A DNA stretch of 64,000 bases from Alishewanella agri BL06 (GTDB taxonomy: Bacteria > Pseudomonadota > Gammaproteobacteria > Enterobacterales > Alteromonadaceae), in NCBI RefSeq assembly GCF_000272005.1, contig NZ_AKKU01000001.1:62001-126000 (forward strand), given 5' to 3'. The notes below the pieces were generated by a model. The model did not search any database, was not told where the DNA came from, and saw only the letters and a program-made list of their open reading frames with translations. The translations under genes were made by a program, and so were the position numbers. Positions 18,352 through 27,907 of the stretch are shown here, piece by piece (the first letter of the stretch is position 1; the number at the start of each line of letters is the position of its first letter).

Positions 18352-19687
18352 TTTAGTGGTATTAGTCGTCGAAGATGATGCCGGATTACGCGAAGCCCTG
18401 TGCGACACCTTGTTACTGGCTGGCTATGCGCCACTGGCGGCTGACTGCGCCGAACAGGCGCTGTTACTGTTAAAAAAGCAAAAAGTCCAGCTGGTGGTAT
18501 CAGATGTGCAGATGGGATCAGTGTCAGGCTTGAATTTACTGCAAACCCTGAATGAGCATTATCCGCAACTGCCGGTGTTATTAATGACCGCCTACGCTAA
18601 CGTGCAGGATGCGGTTGAAGCTATGCGTTTGGGCGCCATTGACTATCTGAGTAAGCCTTTCTCACCGGAAGTGCTGGTAACGATGGTCAGTCGCTATGTG
18701 AAAGCTGTCTCAACGTCGGCTAATCAGCCGGTAGTCGCCGATCCGAAAAGTCAGGCGCTGTTACAACTGGCAGAAAAAGTGGCGCGCAGCGAGGCCAGTG
18801 TGATGATTTTGGGCCCAAGCGGCTCGGGTAAGGAAGTGCTGGCACGTTATATTCACCAGCAGTCCAACCGCAGTGGCGAACCCTTTGTCGCGATTAACTG
18901 TGCGGCGATCCCGGAGAATATGCTGGAAGCAACCTTATTTGGTTACGAAAAAGGCGCCTTTACCGGAGCGGTGAATGCCTGCCCGGGTAAGTTTGAACAA
19001 GCTAATGGCGGCACCTTATTATTAGATGAGGTGACCGAGATGCCGCTAAACCTGCAAGCTAAGCTTCTGCGGGTGCTCCAGGAGCGTGAGGTAGAGCGCC
19101 TGGGCGGTCGTAAGCTGATCAAACTGGATATCCGAATTCTGGCTACCAGCAATCGCGAGCTGCGTCAGGCTGTTAATGACGGCGTACTGCGCGAGGATCT
19201 GTATTACCGGTTAAATGTGTTTCCACTATGCTGGCCAGCGTTAAGCGAGCGGCCGGGTGATATCCTGCCGTTGGCAGAGCATCTGCTGGCAAGGTATGCC
19301 AGACAGCAGGAACGCAGTATCCCGTCTTTGACCGCCGCAGCGAAACAGCGCTTAGCAGGCTATAACTGGCCGGGTAACGTTCGTGAGCTGGATAATGTGA
19401 TGCAACGGGCGTTGATTTTACAAAGTGGCAGCCTGCTTGAGGCGAACGATATCCTGCTCGAATCCCATCCTTTTGTGCCGAGCGCTGCGAGTCAGCATCC
19501 CGAAACGCTGGCGGAAGAAAGCCACTTTAAAGCCGAAATCCACCAACAGGAACACAAGCTGATCCTGGCTACCATGCGTGCTTGTGATCATAAACGCAAA
19601 GAGGCCGCAGCCAGACTTGGGATCAGTGACCGTACTTTACGTTATAAACTGGCCAGAATGCGCGACCTAGGTATCGAGGTGGCGTAA
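18344..19687 (+). CDS. flrC: flagellar sigma-54 response regulator FlrC (FleR)
   Basis: The 447-residue protein has a CheY-like receiver (D54 in VVSDVQMG as the phospho-acceptor), an AAA+ sigma-54 activator domain (Walker A GPSGSGKE near 161, GAFTGA near 208) and a Fis-type helix-turn-helix at the end (KEAAARLGISDRTLRYKL). Phosphorylated by FlrB, it activates class III genes for basal body, hook and often the major flagellin. Its stop codon lies inside the first of two sigma-54 promoter copies for fliE, so the regulator gene and its likely target promoter physically overlap. Confidence 0.94.
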   Translation: MSDLVVLVVEDDAGLREALCDTLLLAGYAPLAADCAEQALLLLKKQKVQLVVSDVQMGSVSGLNLLQTLNEHYPQLPVLLMTAYANVQDAVEAMRLGAIDYLSKPFSPEVLVTMVSRYVKAVSTSANQPVVADPKSQALLQLAEKVARSEASVMILGPSGSGKEVLARYIHQQSNRSGEPFVAINCAAIPENMLEATLFGYEKGAFTGAVNACPGKFEQANGGTLLLDEVTEMPLNLQAKLLRVLQEREVERLGGRKLIKLDIRILATSNRELRQAVNDGVLREDLYYRLNVFPLCWPALSERPGDILPLAEHLLARYARQQERSIPSLTAAAKQRLAGYNWPGNVRELDNVMQRALILQSGSLLEANDILLESHPFVPSAASQHPETLAEESHFKAEIHQQEHKLILATMRACDHKRKEAAARLGISDRTLRYKLARMRDLGIEVA

Positions 19688-19695
19688 CCCTTGCT
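19680..19695 (+). promoter_or_regulatory. upstream sigma-54 promoter copy before fliE
   Basis: TGGCGTAACCCTTGCT has -24 GG and -12 GC 10 bases apart and a perfect TTGCT. The flrC stop codon (19685-19687) is inside it. It is the first unit of a 20-bp tandem repeat. Confidence 0.65.
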
Positions 19696-19699
19696 GAGG

Positions 19700-19715
19700 T
19701 GGCATAGCCCTTGCT
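19700..19715 (+). promoter_or_regulatory. downstream sigma-54 promoter copy before fliE
   Basis: TGGCATAGCCCTTGCT has correct spacing and a strong match to TGGCAC-N5-TTGCW. It is the second unit of the tandem repeat and lies 46 bases before the fliE ATG. It is probably the main promoter of the fliE operon. Confidence 0.75.
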
Positions 19716-19761
19716 TAAGTCCCTGTATCAGCTTAACAGCAAATTTTTGACAGGCACTCTT

Positions 19762-20100
19762 ATGCAAATCAAAGGTCAGGCGTTATACGCACAGATGCAA
19801 AGCATGGCCAGCCAGGCCAGAGCCTTACCGGCAGACGCTAAACCCGCCATGGATATCGCGCCGGTTAATGGTAGCCAGTCTGATTTTACTACCTTATTTA
19901 AAAATGCCCTGGGCAACGTTAATGATCTGCAGCAACAGGCCAGTGCGATGCGCAATGCTGTTGAGCTGGGAGATCCCAGAGTATCACTGGCTCAAGCCAT
20001 GATCGCATCACAAAAATCATCATTGGCCTTTGAAGCCACAGTGCAGGTACGCAATAAAGTCGTTGAAGCGTACAAAGAAATTATGTCAATGCCGGTTTAA
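19762..20100 (+). CDS. fliE: flagellar hook-basal body protein FliE
   Basis: The 112-residue FliE links the MS-ring to the proximal rod and is the first rod protein exported. The C-terminal part (DPRVSLAQAMIASQKSSLAFEATVQVRNKVVEAYKEIMSMPV, residues about 71-112) carries the conserved family signature, including the final EIMxMPV. The start chosen is the ATG at 19762, giving MQIKGQALY. A TTG-led extension upstream would run through the sigma-54 promoter and is unlikely. It heads the fliEFGHIJ operon. Confidence 0.93.
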   Translation: MQIKGQALYAQMQSMASQARALPADAKPAMDIAPVNGSQSDFTTLFKNALGNVNDLQQQASAMRNAVELGDPRVSLAQAMIASQKSSLAFEATVQVRNKVVEAYKEIMSMPV

Positions 20101-20126
20101 GCTAGGCAGGCAGTAGGAGAAGCAAG

Positions 20127-21827
20127 GTGGCAGAGAATCAATCAACTGAGCTGGCATTGACCAATACAGACTTTAATACCGAGGCTCAGGGTCAGAGCAA
20201 AGGCGGCATTTTAAATTCATTTAATAGCGGCGGCGATTTGGTACGCCAGATCACGTTGGTTGTGGCCTTAACCATTTGTCTGGCCATCGCCATTCTGATC
20301 ATCCTGTGGGCGCGGGCGCCGGAAATGCGGCCCTTGGGTACTTACGGTACCCAGGAGCTGATTCAAACTCTTGATCACCTTGATGCGCAGAAATTCAAAT
20401 ATAAACTTGAAGGTAATGTCATTCTGGTTCCGGAGAATACATTACAGGATGTGCGCTTAAGTTTGTCTCGTGCCGGCATGACCAATGAACCTTCACTTGG
20501 CACGGAGTTTTTACTGCAGGATAGCGGCTTTGGCGTCAGTCAGCGGTTGGAAATGGAGCGCCTGAAACATAGCCGCGAACAACAATTAGCGCGTACCATC
20601 GAAGAGTTACAAAGCGTTGCCCGCGCACGGGTTCTGTTAGCCATTCCAAAAGAAAATGTTTTCGCGAGGCAACAAGCGCAGCCGTCAGCGACGGTGTTAG
20701 TTACTGCCCGCGGCGGCCGGGTAATTCGTGATAGTGAAGTGGATGCTATTGTCGATCTGGTTGCCTCAGCAGTGCAAGGTCTGGCACCAAGCCGGGTAAC
20801 GGTAACGGACCAAAATGGCCGGCTGTTAAACTCAGGTTCAATAGATGGTAGCGCGGCCCGTAACAGGCGTGAGCTGGAAATTCAACGTAGCCGTGAAGAC
20901 GAATATCGTCAGAAAGTTGACTCTATTCTGATGCCAGTGCTGGGGGTAGGTAACTATACCGCGCAAGTGGATCTGGTGATGGACTTTACCGCCATCGAAC
21001 AAACGCAGAAACGTTTTAATCCGGATTTACCGGCAGTACGCAGTGAAATGGTTATCGAAGAAAGTAGCGTTGGCGGCAGTAGCGGCGGCGTACCCGGTGC
21101 CTTATCGAATCAACCACCGATGCCATCGGCAATACCAGAGCAGGCAACCGGTAACGCTAGCCAGGCCGTCGTACCGGGGCGTAACCATCGCGAGTCCACC
21201 CGCAACTTTGAGCTTGATACCACTATCAGCCATACCAGTCAGCAAAGTGGTATTATCCGCCGGTTGAGCGTCTCAGTCGCGGTAGACTATCAAAATGTCA
21301 CTGCCGATGATGGTACAGTAGTGCCGACCCCGCGCAATCAGGCTGAGCTGGAGAATATTCGCCGCCTGTTACAAGGTGGGGTTGGCTTTGATGTACAACG
21401 TGGTGATAGTATTGAAGTGATTTCAGTGCCTTTTGTGCGTGAGGAAGTGGCGGTAGATACCACAGTGCCATTTTATTTGCAGGATTGGTTCCTGCAAGTG
21501 GTGAAGGTGGTGATGGGCGCCTTGCTGGTTATCGTCATTATGCTGGCGATAGTCAAACCCATGCTGCAAAAACTGATGAATCCGGCCGATACCTCTGATA
21601 CCTATGATGAAAATGCGTTAAGTCAGGGCCTGGATTTAGGTGATGATTTTGATATGACAGCCTCAACGTTCGACGACAAAGCCGTAGGTTTTGCGCCAGA
21701 CGGTACCCTGATGCTGCCAGATCTGCATGGTGATGAAGATTTATTACGAGCGGTACGGGCGCTGGTAGCGAACGAACCTGAACTGTCCTCTCTGGTCGTT
21801 AAAAACTGGTTAGCTGAAGATGAGTGA
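20127..21827 (+). CDS. fliF: flagellar MS-ring protein FliF
   Basis: The 566-residue protein forms the inner-membrane MS-ring on which the rotor is built. Two transmembrane segments are seen: about residues 37-57 (ITLVVALTICLAIAILIILW) and about 455-477. The ring-building motifs between them include RAGMTNEPSLGTEF and MERLKHSREQQLARTIEEL. The C-terminal tail (ELSSLVVKNWLAEDE) binds FliG. The start is GTG at 20127 with AGGAGA upstream. It overlaps fliG by 8 bases. Confidence 0.96.
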   Translation: MAENQSTELALTNTDFNTEAQGQSKGGILNSFNSGGDLVRQITLVVALTICLAIAILIILWARAPEMRPLGTYGTQELIQTLDHLDAQKFKYKLEGNVILVPENTLQDVRLSLSRAGMTNEPSLGTEFLLQDSGFGVSQRLEMERLKHSREQQLARTIEELQSVARARVLLAIPKENVFARQQAQPSATVLVTARGGRVIRDSEVDAIVDLVASAVQGLAPSRVTVTDQNGRLLNSGSIDGSAARNRRELEIQRSREDEYRQKVDSILMPVLGVGNYTAQVDLVMDFTAIEQTQKRFNPDLPAVRSEMVIEESSVGGSSGGVPGALSNQPPMPSAIPEQATGNASQAVVPGRNHRESTRNFELDTTISHTSQQSGIIRRLSVSVAVDYQNVTADDGTVVPTPRNQAELENIRRLLQGGVGFDVQRGDSIEVISVPFVREEVAVDTTVPFYLQDWFLQVVKVVMGALLVIVIMLAIVKPMLQKLMNPADTSDTYDENALSQGLDLGDDFDMTASTFDDKAVGFAPDGTLMLPDLHGDEDLLRAVRALVANEPELSSLVVKNWLAEDE

Positions 21828-22851
21828 GAATAAAGCGATAAAAGAATTCGACATCAGCAAACTGGATGGTGTCGAAAAAGCTGCCATCCTGCTGCTAAGT
21901 TTATCAGAAGAGGATGCCGCACAAATCTTGAAGCATCTGGAACCGAAACAGGTGCAAAAGGTCGGTTTAGCGATGGCGCAAACCACGGATCTGAATCAGG
22001 CTAAAATTGCTGCGGTGCACCGGCGCTTTATTGAGCAGATCCAGAATTTCAGCACCATCGGCTTCCAGAGTGAAGAATTTATTAAGCGTGCCCTGACCGC
22101 GGCACTGGGTGAAGAAAAAGCCGCTAATCTGATTGACCAAATCGTTCTGGGTGGCGGTGCCCGCGGTCTGGACTCATTAAAGTGGATGGACTCAAAACAG
22201 GTTGCCAATATTATTCGCAACGAGCACCCGCAAATCCAAACTATCGTTTTATCTTATTTAGAGCCAGAGCAATCGGCGGAAATTTTATCGCAATTCCCGG
22301 AAAAGGTGCGGCTGGATTTGACGATGCGGATTGCCAATCTGGAGGAAGTACAACCGGCGGCGCTGCAAGAGCTAAATGAAATTATGGAGAAACAGTTTGC
22401 TGGTCAGGCTGGTACTCAGACCGCGAAGATGGGGGGCTTAAAAGCGGCTGCCGATATCCTGAACTACCTGGATACCAACCTGGAAGGTCAGCTGATGGAT
22501 GCTATTCGTGAGCAGGACGAAGAGATGGCACAACAAATTCAGGATTTGATGTTTGTGTTTGAAAACCTGATTGATGTCGATGATCGCGGTATCCAAACTA
22601 TCTTGCGTGAAGTACAACAGGATGTGCTGATGAAGGCACTGAAAGGCACAGACGAGAACCTGAAAGAAAAAATCTTCAAAAATATGTCAAAACGTGCGGC
22701 TGAATTATTGCAGGATGATCTGGAGGCGATGGGGCCGGTGCGGGTTAGTGAGGTGGAAACAGCGCAGAAAGAAATTCTGTCCGTGGCGCGTCGCTTATCA
22801 GATGCCGGTGAAATTATGCTGGGCGGTGGTGGCGGTGAGGAATTCCTCTAA
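21820..22851 (+). CDS. fliG: flagellar motor switch protein FliG
   Basis: The 343-residue C-ring protein couples the stator to the rotor. The N-terminal FliF-binding domain (VEKAAILLLSLSEEDAAQIL, residues 18-37), the armadillo middle domain with the EHPQ motif (near residue 130), and the C-terminal charged torque helix (DDRGIQTILREVQQDVLMKAL) are all present. Charged residues in the last domain face MotA-type stators such as the one encoded at 43182. It is translationally coupled to fliF by an 8-base overlap. Confidence 0.96.
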   Translation: MSENKAIKEFDISKLDGVEKAAILLLSLSEEDAAQILKHLEPKQVQKVGLAMAQTTDLNQAKIAAVHRRFIEQIQNFSTIGFQSEEFIKRALTAALGEEKAANLIDQIVLGGGARGLDSLKWMDSKQVANIIRNEHPQIQTIVLSYLEPEQSAEILSQFPEKVRLDLTMRIANLEEVQPAALQELNEIMEKQFAGQAGTQTAKMGGLKAAADILNYLDTNLEGQLMDAIREQDEEMAQQIQDLMFVFENLIDVDDRGIQTILREVQQDVLMKALKGTDENLKEKIFKNMSKRAAELLQDDLEAMGPVRVSEVETAQKEILSVARRLSDAGEIMLGGGGGEEFL

Positions 22852-22867
22852 GGGTTAAACAAACAGC

Positions 22868-23674
22868 ATGACAACCGATGCCTTTCGTTTCAAAAAGCCT
22901 TTTTCACCTGATGCCGAGGCGGAAAAACTACTACAGGCTTGGCAAACGCTGGATTTAACTGAGGAAACCGAGTTAAAGCCAGGCCAGACTAATGCGCTGA
23001 ATATGCGGCGGCCTGCGGCGACAAAGCTAGTCGCGCCAGAGGAGGAAAACCCGGAGTATAAACCCTTAACCGCCGAGGATATGGAGCAGATCCGCCAGGC
23101 CGCCTATGACGAGGGTTTTGCTGAAGGCAAAGAGGAAGGCTTTGGTAAAGGTTATGCCGAGGGGCGTCAGCAGGGGTTGGCGGATGGCACGGCACAGGGT
23201 TTGGCTGAGGGCAAAAAACTTGGCCTGAGTCAGGCGCAGCAAGAAATTGATGACAAGCTCACCCAACTTACCGCGCTGCTGTCGCAATTACAACAGCCGT
23301 TATCTGGTTTAGATCAACAAGTCGCTGGCGGGATCACTGAACTGGCTTTGGCGATGGCAAAAGCGGTGATTGGTGTTGAAGTGACCACCAACCCTCAGGT
23401 GATCCTGCAAGCGGTGCAGGACGCCACATCAGCTTTGCCACTACAAACCGAACAAATGCGGATTAAACTGCATCCGGATGATCTGGCGATTCTGCAGCAA
23501 TATTACAGTGCGGAGGAGCTGCAACAGCGACACTGGCAATTGCGGGCAGAGCCCACAGTGGAGCGTGGTGGTTGTCTGGTTGAATCCGAAAAATCCAGTG
23601 TCGACAGAAGTTTGACGCAGCGCGTAAATACCAGTCTGGAACACTTCCTGCATCAGGCCTCTACATCAGACTAA
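22868..23674 (+). CDS. fliH: flagellar assembly protein FliH
   Basis: FliH is the peripheral-stalk regulator of the export ATPase FliI. The 268-residue product has a glycine-repeat helix (residues about 75-118: EGFAEGKEEGFGKGYAEG and on), the GxxxG-rich segment diagnostic for FliH. It ends in a C-terminal domain (about 150-265) related to V-ATPase subunit E, with HPDDLAIL and VERGGCLVES. It lies 16 bases after fliG and precedes fliI, as in other polar flagellar operons. Confidence 0.93.
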   Translation: MTTDAFRFKKPFSPDAEAEKLLQAWQTLDLTEETELKPGQTNALNMRRPAATKLVAPEEENPEYKPLTAEDMEQIRQAAYDEGFAEGKEEGFGKGYAEGRQQGLADGTAQGLAEGKKLGLSQAQQEIDDKLTQLTALLSQLQQPLSGLDQQVAGGITELALAMAKAVIGVEVTTNPQVILQAVQDATSALPLQTEQMRIKLHPDDLAILQQYYSAEELQQRHWQLRAEPTVERGGCLVESEKSSVDRSLTQRVNTSLEHFLHQASTSD

Positions 23675-23712
23675 TGTCGCCGGTTCCGCACCGGCAAACT
23701 CATTGAGTACTT

Positions 23713-25056
23713 ATGGCCGATAGCGCAAGTCTGCTGCAACATTTGCAGCAACAACATCAATATATTCATCGCAGTCGCCCGGCAGTTTCCGGCCGTTTGG
23801 TGCGGGTTGTCGGCTTGACACTGGAAGCCACCGGCTGCAGTGCGGCTATTGGCCAGGCCTGTCTGGTAGAAAGTGCCCGCGGGGAAATTCTGGCCGAAGT
23901 CGTCGGGTTTGCCCAGGAGCGGGTGTTTCTGATGCCGCAGGAAGAGATCGAGGGCGTAGTCCCGGGCGCTAAAGTCACCCCGATGCTGCAATATAAAGGT
24001 ATACCACTGAGCATGGCGCTACTGGGCCGGGTGATTGACGGCGTTGGCCGGCCGCTTGACGGCAAAGGCCCTATTCCCGCCAGTCAATACGCCAGCGGTA
24101 AAGGCAAAGCTATTAACCCACTGCATCGCCGGCCGATCAAGCAACCGCTGGATGTTGGGGTGCGATCGATCAATGCGATCCTGACGGTGGGTAAGGGCCA
24201 GCGTATGGGCTTATTTGCCGGCTCCGGCGTCGGTAAGAGCGTACTGTTAGGTATGATGACCCGCGGTACCGCTGCCGATGTTATCGTCGTCGGCCTGGTC
24301 GGTGAGCGTGGCCGCGAAGTGAAAGAATTTATCGACGAAATCCTCGGTGAAGACGGTAAGGCTCGCTCTGTCGTGGTCGCCGCGCCGGCCGATGTGTCGC
24401 CCTTGATGCGCTTAAAAGGCTGCGAAACGGCAGTGCAGGTAGCCGAGTACTTTCGTGATCAGGGTTTGGATGTATTGCTGCTTATCGATTCTATTACCCG
24501 TTATGCGCAGGCGCAGCGTGAGATAGCGCTCGCGGTAGGAGAGCCACCGGCAACCAAAGGTTATCCGCCCTCGGTATTCGCTAAACTGCCGGCACTGGTT
24601 GAGCGTGCCGGCAACGGCTCGGGTAATCAGGGCTCGATTACCGCGTTTTATACCGTGTTATCGGAAGGAGACGATTTACAGGATCCAATCGCCGATGCGT
24701 CCCGCGCTATTCTGGATGGGCACATTGTACTGTCCCGTAACCTGGCCGATGCCGGTCATTTTCCGGCGATTGATATTGAAAAATCCATCAGCCGGGTGAT
24801 GCCAGCTGTTACCAGTGAAGAGCATCAGCTGTTAGCCCGCAGCATCAAGCAGCTTTATGCCAGTTACCAACAAAGTAAAGACCTGATTGCTATTGGTGCT
24901 TATGTTCGCGGTAGCGATCCACAACTGGACCAGGCCATCAACATGTTGCCGCGGATCAACCAATTTTTGCAGCAGGGCATGAAAGAAGTGGTGCCCTATG
25001 ACGATTGTTTAACGGCCTTGAGTCAGTTAGCGCCAACGCAGCGGGGTAGAGCATGA
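23713..25056 (+). CDS. fliI: flagellum-specific export ATPase FliI
   Basis: The 447-residue ATPase powers and helps order export of flagellar substrates. It is related to F-type beta subunits: Walker [16 protein letters not shown] is at residues 166-180, and [20 protein letters not shown] is the Walker B region. The N-terminal domain fits the beta-barrel of the family. It overlaps fliJ by 4 bases. Confidence 0.96.
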   Translation: MADSASLLQHLQQQHQYIHRSRPAVSGRLVRVVGLTLEATGCSAAIGQACLVESARGEILAEVVGFAQERVFLMPQEEIEGVVPGAKVTPMLQYKGIPLSMALLGRVIDGVGRPLDGKGPIPASQYASGKGKAINPLHRRPIKQPLDVGVRSINAILTVGKGQRMGLFAGSGVGKSVLLGMMTRGTAADVIVVGLVGERGREVKEFIDEILGEDGKARSVVVAAPADVSPLMRLKGCETAVQVAEYFRDQGLDVLLLIDSITRYAQAQREIALAVGEPPATKGYPPSVFAKLPALVERAGNGSGNQGSITAFYTVLSEGDDLQDPIADASRAILDGHIVLSRNLADAGHFPAIDIEKSISRVMPAVTSEEHQLLARSIKQLYASYQQSKDLIAIGAYVRGSDPQLDQAINMLPRINQFLQQGMKEVVPYDDCLTALSQLAPTQRGRA

Positions 25057-25505
25057 GCAGTAATAAACTCGCGATGTTAATCCGGGTACAAAAAGAGCGT
25101 GAAGAAAAACTGCAGGCGCAGTTTGTCAAAGCACAGCAACAGTTTCAGTTGGCGGAACAGAAATATCAGGGATTGGCGAATTATCGTACCGAGTATATTC
25201 AACAAAGTATGCAACAAGGCGCCATTGGCTTGGGTAGCCGGCAGTACAACCAGTACGTCGCCTTTATCAGCAAACTCGATGAGGCACTCAGTCAGCAAGG
25301 ACGGGTAGTACAGCAAAGCCGCAATGTCGCCGAGCAGCGGCGCCAAAGCTGGTTAAAGATGCAAACCAAACGTAAAGCGCTGGAAAAATTAGTCGAACAG
25401 GCACAGCAACGCGAACAGTTGCTACAGCAACGGCAACAACAGAAACTGGCCGACGAATATGCGGCACAGCGTTTTTATCAACAGCAGCTGGCTGAACAGT
25501 ACTAA
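25053..25505 (+). CDS. fliJ: flagellar export chaperone FliJ
   Basis: The 150-residue, glutamine-rich, charged protein is predicted to be an antiparallel coiled coil along its whole length, as for FliJ, the central stalk of the FliI ring. The family's low sequence conservation makes position (directly after fliI, ATGA overlap) and composition the chief evidence. It also acts as an escort for export chaperones in studied systems. Confidence 0.88.
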   Translation: MSSNKLAMLIRVQKEREEKLQAQFVKAQQQFQLAEQKYQGLANYRTEYIQQSMQQGAIGLGSRQYNQYVAFISKLDEALSQQGRVVQQSRNVAEQRRQSWLKMQTKRKALEKLVEQAQQREQLLQQRQQQKLADEYAAQRFYQQQLAEQY

Positions 25506-25515
25506 TCACAAAAAG

Positions 25516-25531
25516 TGGCCTGTTTTTTGTA
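25516..25531 (+). promoter_or_regulatory. weak candidate sigma-54 promoter before fliK
   Basis: TGGCCTGTTTTTTGTA has a -24 GG and TTG at the right distance, but the -12 GC is GT. It lies 76 bases before fliK in an 86-base gap after fliJ. It may be a degenerate promoter or chance. Confidence 0.25.
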
Positions 25532-25591
25532 TGTAATGGTTATAAACCATTTTGCTACCCGTAGTAACCGCTGACAGAAGGCATCACAAAC

Positions 25592-27802
25592 ATGACACAG
25601 GGTTTACAGTTTTCAGTGTTATTTAGCAGCGCCGACAATATGTTAAGTATTGACGCGTCGGCAGCTAACCTTAGTCAGACGAGTCCGGAGCTGCAACAAC
25701 AGGCCGAGCGCTTTCGGCAAGTATTGGCAAGCGAACAAGCCGATGGAACTGTCCGGCAAGATGTTGCCGCTGTAACACAAGACGTGGAACACGGGGTAAA
25801 TCATCAAGCCAAGCCGGCGGTGCCCGGCAAAGACACTCAACTTAGCAAGGCAGCTAATGAATCTGCTGATACTAATAAGCAACCATCAGCATCTGACGAG
25901 TCTTCAAACGTTACTGACGCAGCTGGCGAGCTGCTTGGCTTAATCCAACGTGCTAACCTCACTGCCAGTCAGTTACAGAAAAAAGCGGACACTGCCGCTG
26001 AGCAGCACCATATAGTGCCGCAGCCGCAGCTTGATAAGGCTGAGCCGGTTGAAGATGAACTTTCGGTTATTCGCGACACTGCTTTACCTGTTGCATCTGA
26101 CAAAGATTTGACAGCTCATGCCGGCAGTAAAGAGGATGACACTAAGTTAAAAGCTGTGACACCGGTTTTGTCTGAAGACCCCGTCACTCCTGAGTCTAAT
26201 CCTGAAGTCACAGCTGATAATAAAACTTCCCTTAGGGTCGTAAATAGCGAGCTCGCGGCGACAGGCAGTGCGCAAGCACAAACACAGCCGGTTACACTGG
26301 CCGATACTCAGTTACCTGACGATGGTTTAACGCCAGTGCCGGGAACGGAGCAGAGTGAAGTTATTTCTGCTACTGCGCCTAAAGCTCAGCAAAGAGAAGC
26401 GGAACAAAAACGGGCTGATCGATCTGCATCAGAGGCTAAACTGTCAGCACAGGTTGCACAAAGCCAGGGTAATGATGCCAAATCTACGCCAACGGCAATA
26501 GCACAGAGTGTAATTAAGGCCGCTCATGCTGCCAGTGCTACCGACAAACTACCGCGAGCTGAAGGAGACTTAGCCGAACAGACTGCGCTGGATAGTGCGG
26601 TAACACCAAGCTCTGAGTTCGAAATAACCAGATCAGCGACAACGGGCACGGCTCAGTGGTCGGAGAGGATCAGAGTAAGTCCGGATGCAGAAGCATCTGA
26701 ACAATCAGCACTAAGGCCGGCTAATACAAGTGAGCAGCAGCCAGCAGCCGCGCAATCAACTTATCCAGTCCAATCAGTCAGCAGCAAAGAAAAAGAAGCA
26801 AGCGCTGTATCTGGAGTCGCTGAACTGAGCCAAAGTAAAGCGTTAAACCAAGCTTCAACAGCGCCGGATGCGCTAGTTCAGCCAGTCATGACACCAACGA
26901 CATCTGCCTTGTCTGGCCGGGAAGGGGCAGAACGCGACATTGCCGGTAATACCATACGAGAGGACGTAAGGTCTGTAATAGACGCGACAGCTGCAACTCA
27001 GGTAGCAGTGCAGGCAGAGGCAGTGGCTCGTACTGCACTAAGTCCTGCTGATTCTGCCAGCACTCAGGAGTCAAAAGCCAGCCGGCAGACTAGTCAACAA
27101 CCAGCTAACATGGCCAGTAGCAATGATGTATTAAAGAGCGATACCAATGCTAAATCTACCGGCGATGAGCGGGGAGCGGAACAGGGAACCGAGCAACGCT
27201 TATTTCAACCTAGTCGTATAGATGTGACGCTGACATCCGGCTCCGCAGGCCAAGGCAGCACTCAGAGCGAGAGCTTTCAGCAGCAACTGGCCCGGCTTGA
27301 CGCCTCAGTTGCCAGCGTTGTAGCCGCTCAGCGTGCAAGTGAGAAAACACCAGTGTCTGAGCTAAGCGCCCGACTTAAACAGCTTAATTTGCAGCAGCAA
27401 GATGCAGCGGGGCAGTTACGCGAACGCGTGCAGTTAATGGTGCGGCAGAATATACAGGTCGCAGAGATCCGTCTGGATCCGGCGGAGTTAGGGCAGATGC
27501 AAATCCGCATTAACTTACAGCAGGAACAGGCTTCAGTGCAGTTTATTGTGCAGCAGCAACATGCAAAAGAATTATTAGAACAACAAATGCCACGCTTGCG
27601 CGAGCTGTTGCAGCAACAGGGGATTCAGCTCGGAGAGGGGCAGGTGCAGCAACATAGCCGGCAGCAGCAAGGCAATGGTGATGGTAGCCAGCGCCCGGGA
27701 CAAACAGCAAATCATTCAGCAGACAGTTTTAATGATGATTTGCCTGCTGCCAACACGGTTGAGGTACAACATCGGGAAAGGCTGGTGGATTATTATGCAT
27801 AA
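25592..27802 (+). CDS. fliK: flagellar hook-length control protein FliK
   Basis: The 736-residue protein is long for FliK. Residues about 40-590 are a low-complexity ruler region rich in A, S, T, Q and E. The conserved Flg_hook switch domain lies at about 595-680, with VAEIRLDPAELGQMQIRI and a tail QEQASVQFIVQQQHAKELLE. FliK is secreted during hook growth, measures hook length, and switches FlhB from rod/hook to filament substrates. It is separated from fliJ by 86 bases and from fliL by about 105 bases, so it may be its own transcription unit or read through. Confidence 0.92.
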   Translation: MTQGLQFSVLFSSADNMLSIDASAANLSQTSPELQQQAERFRQVLASEQADGTVRQDVAAVTQDVEHGVNHQAKPAVPGKDTQLSKAANESADTNKQPSASDESSNVTDAAGELLGLIQRANLTASQLQKKADTAAEQHHIVPQPQLDKAEPVEDELSVIRDTALPVASDKDLTAHAGSKEDDTKLKAVTPVLSEDPVTPESNPEVTADNKTSLRVVNSELAATGSAQAQTQPVTLADTQLPDDGLTPVPGTEQSEVISATAPKAQQREAEQKRADRSASEAKLSAQVAQSQGNDAKSTPTAIAQSVIKAAHAASATDKLPRAEGDLAEQTALDSAVTPSSEFEITRSATTGTAQWSERIRVSPDAEASEQSALRPANTSEQQPAAAQSTYPVQSVSSKEKEASAVSGVAELSQSKALNQASTAPDALVQPVMTPTTSALSGREGAERDIAGNTIREDVRSVIDATAATQVAVQAEAVARTALSPADSASTQESKASRQTSQQPANMASSNDVLKSDTNAKSTGDERGAEQGTEQRLFQPSRIDVTLTSGSAGQGSTQSESFQQQLARLDASVASVVAAQRASEKTPVSELSARLKQLNLQQQDAAGQLRERVQLMVRQNIQVAEIRLDPAELGQMQIRINLQQEQASVQFIVQQQHAKELLEQQMPRLRELLQQQGIQLGEGQVQQHSRQQQGNGDGSQRPGQTANHSADSFNDDLPAANTVEVQHRERLVDYYA

Positions 27803-27831
27803 TCCGCTATTGTCGTTTCATCAACCGGACT

Positions 27832-27850
27832 TTTCGTTTACAAAGCGAAA
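27832..27850. repeat. small hairpin between fliK and fliL
   Basis: TTTCGTTT (27832-27839) pairs with AAGCGAAA (27843-27850) with one G-T wobble and an ACA loop. No T-run follows, so it is not a clear terminator. It may mark a processing or attenuation site. Confidence 0.35.
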
Positions 27851-27907
27851 CCGCGGTGAGCATAATAACCAACTGCGAATTCTCAGCCTGGATGGGAGCC
27901 TATAGTA

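Noticed and set aside
25592..27802. Repeat protein or adhesin in the low-complexity region
   Set aside because: No regular repeat unit was seen; the C-terminal Flg_hook domain and the operon place make it FliK.
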